Of a stretch of DNA of 64,000 bases, positions 58,548-64,000 are shown piece after piece. Both the position numbers and the translations under genes were made by a program. Below the pieces are notes generated by a model. The model saw only the letters and a list, made by a program, of their open reading frames with translations, searched no databases and was not told where the DNA came from. Position 1 is the stretch's first letter. The number at the start of each line of letters is the position of its first letter. Origin of the DNA: Eudorina sp. 2006-703-Eu-15 (lineage: Eukaryota; Chlorophyta; Chlorophyceae; Chlamydomonadales; Volvocaceae); NCBI GenBank assembly GCA_003117195.1, contig BDSI01000020.1, forward strand, positions 526,146 through 590,145. Reading direction: 5' to 3'.

Positions 58548-60113
58548 TATATGCCAAGAGTACTGTCAGAGTTCTGAAGTAATCACCCCGTCAGTAGTAA
58601 GAGCTAAAATGGCGCGTATGAAAGTTATTATTGTCACTAGGACCATGCAGCGCTGAGACGAGCGGAACGGTCTATCCAACGCTCAAGCGCTAAATAGGTC
58701 TCCGGTGGCGACATTAGCTGATGGATGAATAGCTCTTTGAGCAAAATTCACTAGATGACAACGTTGCATTCGTCGAGCCATGAAAATGTGTTCCGGGTCC
58801 GAGTCGTACTGCACCGTCATGGTAGAATCATGGCAGCGGGCAGGTCATCCGAATAGATAGAAAATTAGGATGGATATTCGCAATTTCATCTTAAGCATGG
58901 GTATCGAGGAGTACCGGCGTAGGGAGCCGTGTTAACGGGAAACGCGGAGGTGCCCGTGCTGTGCACCCGTACGGAGGCCACATGCAACCCTCCGCGCCCA
59001 GCATCCTGCCCGTCCACCCTCGCCGACGTGAGCTCGTTTCCTGGCCGGGTATCTGGCGTGTGTCTTCATCGGGCCTTGCCCGTTGCCATGCTGTGCTCCC
59101 CGGGTGCCGTACCACCCGAGCGCCTGAACCCGCAGGACAGGTGACCCTCCCACGCATGACTCGTGACGCGACTGTAACAAGGACTGGAAGATGGCCACGT
59201 CGTCATGTTGCCGTAATAAGTCATCGCGTAGTTGGGTACAGGGGGTGGGCGTTACTGAGGAGCTGGAAGGTGTAAAGCGGATCCTAGTGACTGTGTATTA
59301 AACAACGCATTAGCATCTGCATCCACGACTCGCGAGGCGATATCGACGTACGGGGTATCCGACTCTGCGCTAAATCTGAACACGCCTGGTGAAACTTACA
59401 TCGCAGAACCTAATCGACTTTGGTAATCTGAGCTCAAAACGATCCACGAAAGTCGTTAAACCTTCGCAGTCCGTCGCTGTGCGTGATGCCCGGTCGATCG
59501 ACAAGTTGCAGCGGAGGTACTGTACGGCATGTTTTTTTCTCGAGCGGCCCACACCCGAAAGATGATAACGCAGCAGTACCAATTTGTTTGTGTGTGCGGT
59601 GTTCAGGGGGTTCCGCTTGGCTCGTGGAAGCTGCGGTGAGGCTCCCCCGCGGAGGCTCTCGGACGGCTCCTCCGATGGCGGTCGCAACCTCCTACTGCCC
59701 AGCCGAGGCAAACACCTTCGAGGCGGTGCCAACAATGAGGGCACCATGAAGAGCCAGGTGGGGGACCGAGGCTTAGGCACATCGAACCCTTTCCTCGCAC
59801 CGGTACGGACTTTGTTCATATCCACGGGTGCACCCGTGGTGCCTTCACATCCAGTGCGGGCACGTTGCGTGCTGCTGCTCCTGAGCTCCGCCCGCGTCCC
59901 CGCTACCGCCCGAAACGTCCACCCACTGTGCTTCAGCTGCACGGGGCGGCAAGTGGTCGAAGCGCCGGCGAGCAACGAGGCGGCATGACGTCAGGGGAGG
60001 CATGCGCACCGCAGCGGCACTGCAGCGCCAGCAAGCCCGCGGCGCCCACGTGCCTCCGCCGCCGGCAACCGCAGCCACTTCAGCGACATACCTCCTCCGC
60101 GGACCTCACCTCC
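58548..60113. other. Intergenic, no confident gene
   Basis: Contains the LSM12 upstream region and the region before the secreted-protein gene. A minus-strand frame of 201 codons at 59975-59370 and overlapping plus-strand frames are mutually antisense and show no recognisable domain, so I treat both as non-coding. Confidence 0.4.
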
Positions 60114-62506
60114 ATGAGCCTCCTGCTGCTGCTTGTGGCCGCACTTCCGTTCGGTGGGTCAACGCGGTCTGTCACACACGCACCCCGTTTGTACCCCAGT
60201 CGACCCGGACGTGCCCGCCCCTGGATGGGGCCAGGCAGGGTTCTGACTTCTGAGTGGCGCGGGTCGCCCTCCACTCCCTCCAGTCCGACCCAGTCCGGTC
60301 GGGAGCTGGGGAGGGGGCCATCTGGGTGACTGAGTCGTGCTTGGTTCTGGGTCGCAGCTCTTGTGTGGGATCCACGGTAGGGGCACGGGGGAACGTGCTC
60401 GCCCCCGGCCGCACTGGACCCCGCTCCACCCTGCACCCCCTGCCGCACGCGGCGGTGCCCCGCCTGCCAGTGACCTGCCGGCCCACCTACTACACGGACA
60501 ACGTGCCGGACTCCACTTGCACACAGCAGCCCGACAGGGACCTCCCGGATATCGACTCACCGCATGGGCCGCCGTTCCAGGACAGGTGGGTGTAGCCTTC
60601 CCGGGTGGGGAGGGCCACAGGGTTGGTGGGCACGAGGCGGAGTAGGGCGAGTTCGGTGACTCAAGGATGGCGGTATGACGGGTGTGGGGTTGCGATACCG
60701 TACCATGATACCGTGTCCTAGACGGGATCACCAAATGAGTGAGGCCCGAGGAGTGGGCAGCAACGGAACTGCAGCCGGGAGGGCAGCGGGGGATGTCACT
60801 TCGCTGTGGCCGCGGTGCAGCAAAACGAGCTGTGCGGTGCTTCAATTCCAAATTTCTAATCGGTGGGGCTGTGGGCCACTGTTGCCACAGCTATCCCGCA
60901 GTCTAGACTTTGCGTCCGCAGTGCCGCTCCAGTGACCTGCTCTCATAGGGCCCGGAGTTCGGGATGGTCGGTTCCCTCAGCTCCAAAAGAGACCCGCGTC
61001 CCGCGCCTACAATGCTCTGATAACCCCTGGACCCGACCATCACCGCGCCATGCCACGCTGTGCCACGTTGCGCTGCTTGCCTCCTGGCCTAGATGAACTC
61101 TGCACCCAAACTCGCCTGCATTGCTCCTCGGTTTGTACGACGCAGTTCCATCGTCTTTAAGCTGGCTGGTACCAACGGCGCTGTCACCAAGACCGTCTGT
61201 GCGGGGGCCAAGTACAAGCTCGAGGTGGGGACGGCATGTACGACGGCGGGCAGCACTGCAAACATGCTGAGGATCAGCGCCCGGGTCCAGAGGCGCTTGA
61301 CGTAAGAGCGCATACCACCATCTGCAGATGCATTACGACATGCCAGTCACCGGTCGCGGCGTACGGCATATTGTACGGTTCATGCAGGGTCATGTAAAGT
61401 AACCGTTACAAGGTGGACCCGTATCCCGACGGGTGTTCCTGGGGGTGTTCATGCAGGTGTCCTTCCCAGAGCTTCGGCTAGCTATGCTGACCGCCTCCCA
61501 GGGCACCTTCTCTGCGGTCCCCGACTCCTACGTCATGGTGGATACTCCCGGATGGTGGGTGTGTCGGAGTAGAAGCATGTCAGGGTGGGGTGGCTAGAGC
61601 GCCTTGTGAGGTGCGGTAGTTGAACGACACACGCTGTCTGCCCGGGCAACAGCCATGCCAAAAATTCGGGTTGCGCCGCCCACCGTTTGCTCCGTCCGCC
61701 TTCAGCCGCGCGTCATCTCTCAAGTTTTGGCGTACTTAGGCCGGGCAGCCCGGGGATCACGGCGGAGGGGGAGGAAGGCAGGGGCGCCATATGCGTTGCC
61801 ACGGACGCGACCCGACCCGACCCGTTCTGAACCCGTCGCTCCCCGGCCTTTCCCCCATCGGGATCCACTTGTGTCAGCCCCAACCGGGCCTTCCTGGGAG
61901 CCCGCAACTACCTGGACGAGGAAGCCAACACCAATTTCGCCGTCCATTTCAGCGCACCCTGCAACGCCACAGGCGAGTCACCATCGGCCCGCATGGTTCA
62001 CGTCACCAGCACTTCACGTCGCACGGCTCCGACTTCATTAATGCGCATGTCTGGGCCCGTTGGATCGCCCGGTCGAGACTCAGGGTGCACCTTGTAACGG
62101 TTACATGCGCACATCTGCAAACACGCACGGCTCATCTCTGATCGCCCTCTCCTGCGGTCAAGGAATTCTGTGACGCGACAGGCCTCTTGTCGAACCCCCC
62201 CCCCCCTGCACACCCACCTTCACCAACCCCCATGAGTTCTGGTCCATTGGCCGCCCGCCCCCGCCCCCAGGCGAGGTACAATTCCGGGTGACCTCTTCCA
62301 CTCTGTCGTACATCGGCCTTGTCTGGGCCCAGGCGGGGCTGACGGTGCCGGTGGGGGAGCGGGGTTGCGCCGACCCAGCGAAGAGCGCATGCAAGGACGC
62401 GGGCGCTGGCGCTAGTCCCGGCAGCAGTGGCGCGTCGAGCTCAAGCCGGGCACTGGCCGCGCCCCGCAACAGGGGGCCTGCAGAAGCGAAGCACGACAGG
62501 CGATGA
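60114..62506 (+). CDS. Secreted cysteine-containing protein, tentatively Reeler-like, six exons, 251 residues
   Basis: Exons in agreeing phases: 60114-60153, 60471-60585, 61146-61224, 61457-61554, 61878-61976 and 62182-62506 (TGA 62504-62506). Exon 1 is a signal peptide (MSLLLLLVAALPF). The mature part has TCRPTYYTDNVPDSTCTQQP, then VFKLAGTNGAVTKTVCAGAK, LRLAMLTASQGTFSAVPDSY, ANTNFAVHFSAPCNATG, and a Pro-rich linker before FWSIGRPPPPPGEVQFRVTS. The C-terminus is Ser, Ala and Gly-rich. Several Cys residues could pair after export. The beta-strand pattern (signal peptide, Y.v...f..R.amLtAs.GtF) recalls Reeler domains, but this is weak inference. Introns 3 and 5 each contain a copy of the GTAACCGTTAC repeat, and intron 5 ends just before a 12-C run in the last exon. 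Confidence 0.7.
61399..61440 (+). repeat. GTAACCGTTAC-family repeat in intron 3 of the secreted-protein gene
   Basis: Reads GTAACCGTTAC, AAGGTGGACCCGTATCCCG, then ACGGGTGTTCC, very close to the copy at 47067. It ends 16 bp before the acceptor of exon 4. Confidence 0.8.
62051..62104 (-). repeat. GTAACCGTTAC-family repeat in intron 5 of the secreted-protein gene
   Basis: On the minus strand it reads GTAACCGTTAC, AAGGTGCACCCTGAGTC, CGACCGGGCGATCC and AACGGGCCCAGA. It is inverted relative to the copy in intron 3. Confidence 0.8.
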
Positions 62507-64000
62507 GCTGCCGCATGCGCAGCCTTGTGTACCTGTTAGGCTTTGGGACGCACCCGGGGCACAAATGTTCCCCCAACGATGCCTAAAATGGTGCGGCCGC
62601 ATATGAAGGAGCATGGCGCAAGATGGAATGCCCCCTTTATGACCACAGTTATGACCGTTGATATCTGGGTATAGCGCGTATCTGTGGCATCTGGCATGTG
62701 CTGCCTTCATTGCCCGCTCCGTCATTGCTGCTGCCGGTAATTCCGGACCCGCAGTCATCTGTGCCTCCCCAACCTACCCAGCCCAAGATGGCCGATAGGT
62801 TGCCGACGCCTGCGCCACGGCTAGTTTCGGCTCAGTGATCCGTCGCGGCCTCGATGGGGGCCGCAGCTGTCCTTGCCGTTGCCGTCGCGGCCGCTGTCGT
62901 ACCACATCATATGGGACGAGGGACATGCCTGCAGGGTCCAACGGGGTTGAGTCCATGCGGCGAACCCGATGAAGTGAGATGGGTCTTCGCTGGCATGTGG
63001 AAAGGGTCGGTTCAAAAGGTCGTGGTTGGTCCCCAGACGTTACAAGCTGTAGATTGTAAGGGTGTTTGCTGGAGGCCCTGACAAGTTTGAGGATTTCCCT
63101 GGGTCGGGTTCGTGTCCGTCCATGCTGCTGAGCCCGCTGCTGGAGCTGGGTGCGAAGATGCAGGCTGGACTTCGCGGCAACAAGAGCCGCAGCGCATGGC
63201 AGCGATGCGGGTCGGGGGATGTCATGCGCATGGCAGTACACGGTTGCACATACGGCAAAGGCCGTGTACCTGCGTGTATATACGGTATGGGTACTTTAGG
63301 TGCAATCTCGTATTATGTCGCGCTGGAGGGGCTCGAGCAAGAGCCGAAAACGTCGAGTAGAGTTCATGCATGTAATGTTGAAAAGGGCGACATGCCATTG
63401 TGAGCACGCAGCAGATCCCGAGACGCGCCGTTCGGCGTATGTCATACTAGCTTCGGATAGCAAAGCAGGAGCTATCTGGGCCCGTTGGAACGCCCGGTGG
63501 GGGCTAAGGGTCCACCTTGTAACGGTTACGGTTTAAGTAGGAATAACGCACACGAACGGCCGATCACACACAGCCCCGCGTGGTCGAACCTTAGACAGCA
63601 TGAGAGGACACGCAGGCATATTGAATTCTACATTAAAAGGAGTCGGCCTCTCTTGGCGAGAGTGTTCAGCCAGCCTGCGCACTGCGTGCCCTGGCAACTG
63701 CCGGGGGAGTTCAATCCAACCAAGCGACGCACAATCTTCCATCGGTTCGTAAACGCACGGGCATTCTTCAACACCATGCTCCTGATGACCTCCTATCTTA
63801 CTACGAATGTCCCCTGAAACACGTTCGAAACGAAGCACGCAGCACGACATTCCACGCTGGGACACAGCCGGGCTCCCGTGCAGGGTCCATGATCACGACT
63901 GATGAGTCCTCGTTAATATGGACTAGGCAGATGGCTGAATTCAATGCAACTCCGTTCACTCGAGCATTACTAATAGGCACAACCAAGGGAAACGAGGATA
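62507..64000. other. Right-end intergenic DNA, possible partial genes
   Basis: The 3' flank of the secreted-protein gene comes first; TGTAA occurs near 63.05 and 63.37 kb. Two minus-strand stretches look weakly coding. One, at 62.93-62.83 kb, follows CCCTGCAG and contains SSHMMWYDSGRDGNGKDSC before a stop. The other, at 63.99-63.80 kb, has SVVIMDPAREPGCVPAW before a stop and may be the 3' end of a gene extending beyond the window. Neither has a recognised family. Confidence 0.3.
63471..63529 (-). repeat. GTAACCGTTAC-family repeat, intergenic minus-strand copy
   Basis: The minus strand reads GTAACCGTTAC, AAGGTGGACCCTTAGCC, CCACCGGGCGTTCC and AACGGGCCCAGATAGCTCC. It keeps both the core and the AGATAGCT block. 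Confidence 0.8.

Noticed and set aside
59370..59975. Minus-strand 201-codon frame
   Set aside because: It has no domain, the opposite strand is equally open, and no splice or start signals support it.
61972..62182. A GC-AG intron (ACAG|GCGAGT) in the secreted-protein gene
   Set aside because: Counting the 12-C run shows that this choice breaks the downstream frame; a standard GT donor at 61977 restores it.
1..64000. Bacterial-type systems (operons, CRISPR arrays, phage or defence islands)
   Set aside because: The genes are spliced and eukaryotic; the tandem arrays lack spacers, and no bacterial system genes are present.

Overview
The window looks like nuclear DNA of a eukaryote, most likely a green alga (Chlorophyta, probably Chlorophyceae). 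The genes are GC-rich and cut into many exons by short GT-AG introns. The gene set is eukaryotic (spliceosomal cyclophilin CWC27, importin alpha, LSM12, a JmjC ribosomal-oxygenase-type protein), one gene belongs to a plant-type family (pathogen-related protein), and simple repeats are abundant. There is no operon, CRISPR array, phage or confident RNA gene. All assignments were made by reading the sequence; exon phases were checked by hand, and no database search was run.

Layout. 1-230: 3' end of an unidentified gene. About 0.99-1.9 kb: a decayed non-LTR retrotransposon tail carrying a nested short dispersed repeat. About 2.2-3.95 kb: a polysaccharide pyruvyl transferase-like gene interrupted by a roughly 330-bp heptamer array. 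3.95-7.49 kb: repeat-rich intergenic DNA. 7.49-12.43 kb (minus): a five-exon gene for a 987-residue low-complexity protein. A 581-bp divergent promoter region separates it from CWC27 (13.0-20.5 kb, plus, 13 exons, 648 residues). 24.3-26.8 kb: importin alpha (plus, nine exons, 540 residues). 28.6-29.3 kb (minus): a second copy of the retrotransposon tail. 30.5-33.4 kb (minus): a conserved protein with gamma-glutamylcyclotransferase-like motifs. 34.7-42.6 kb (minus): a very large JmjC oxygenase gene. 43.6 kb: a 62-residue membrane protein. 46.7-50.1 kb (minus): a pathogen-related (SnoaL-like) protein. 51.76-52.27 kb: a 506-bp non-autonomous hAT-type transposon with a perfect 8-bp target duplication. 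54.1-56.1 kb (minus): a glutathione S-transferase. 57.9-58.5 kb (minus): LSM12. 60.1-62.5 kb (plus): a secreted cysteine-containing protein, tentatively Reeler-like. The last 1.5 kb has no gene I can defend.

The genes do not form a pathway. They are neighbours in ordinary nuclear DNA: RNA processing (CWC27, LSM12), nuclear import, translation-linked oxygenase chemistry, glutathione chemistry (GST and possibly the cyclotransferase-like protein) and secreted or defence-type proteins. The less ordinary content is the transposable-element layer: a dated hAT insertion inside a duplicated sequence, and a short repeat family with a GTAACCGTTAC core that lies both between genes and inside introns. 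I found no clear new biological system. The best leads are the uncharacterised cyclotransferase-like protein, the 987-residue protein, the CWC27 active-site residues and the short repeat family.
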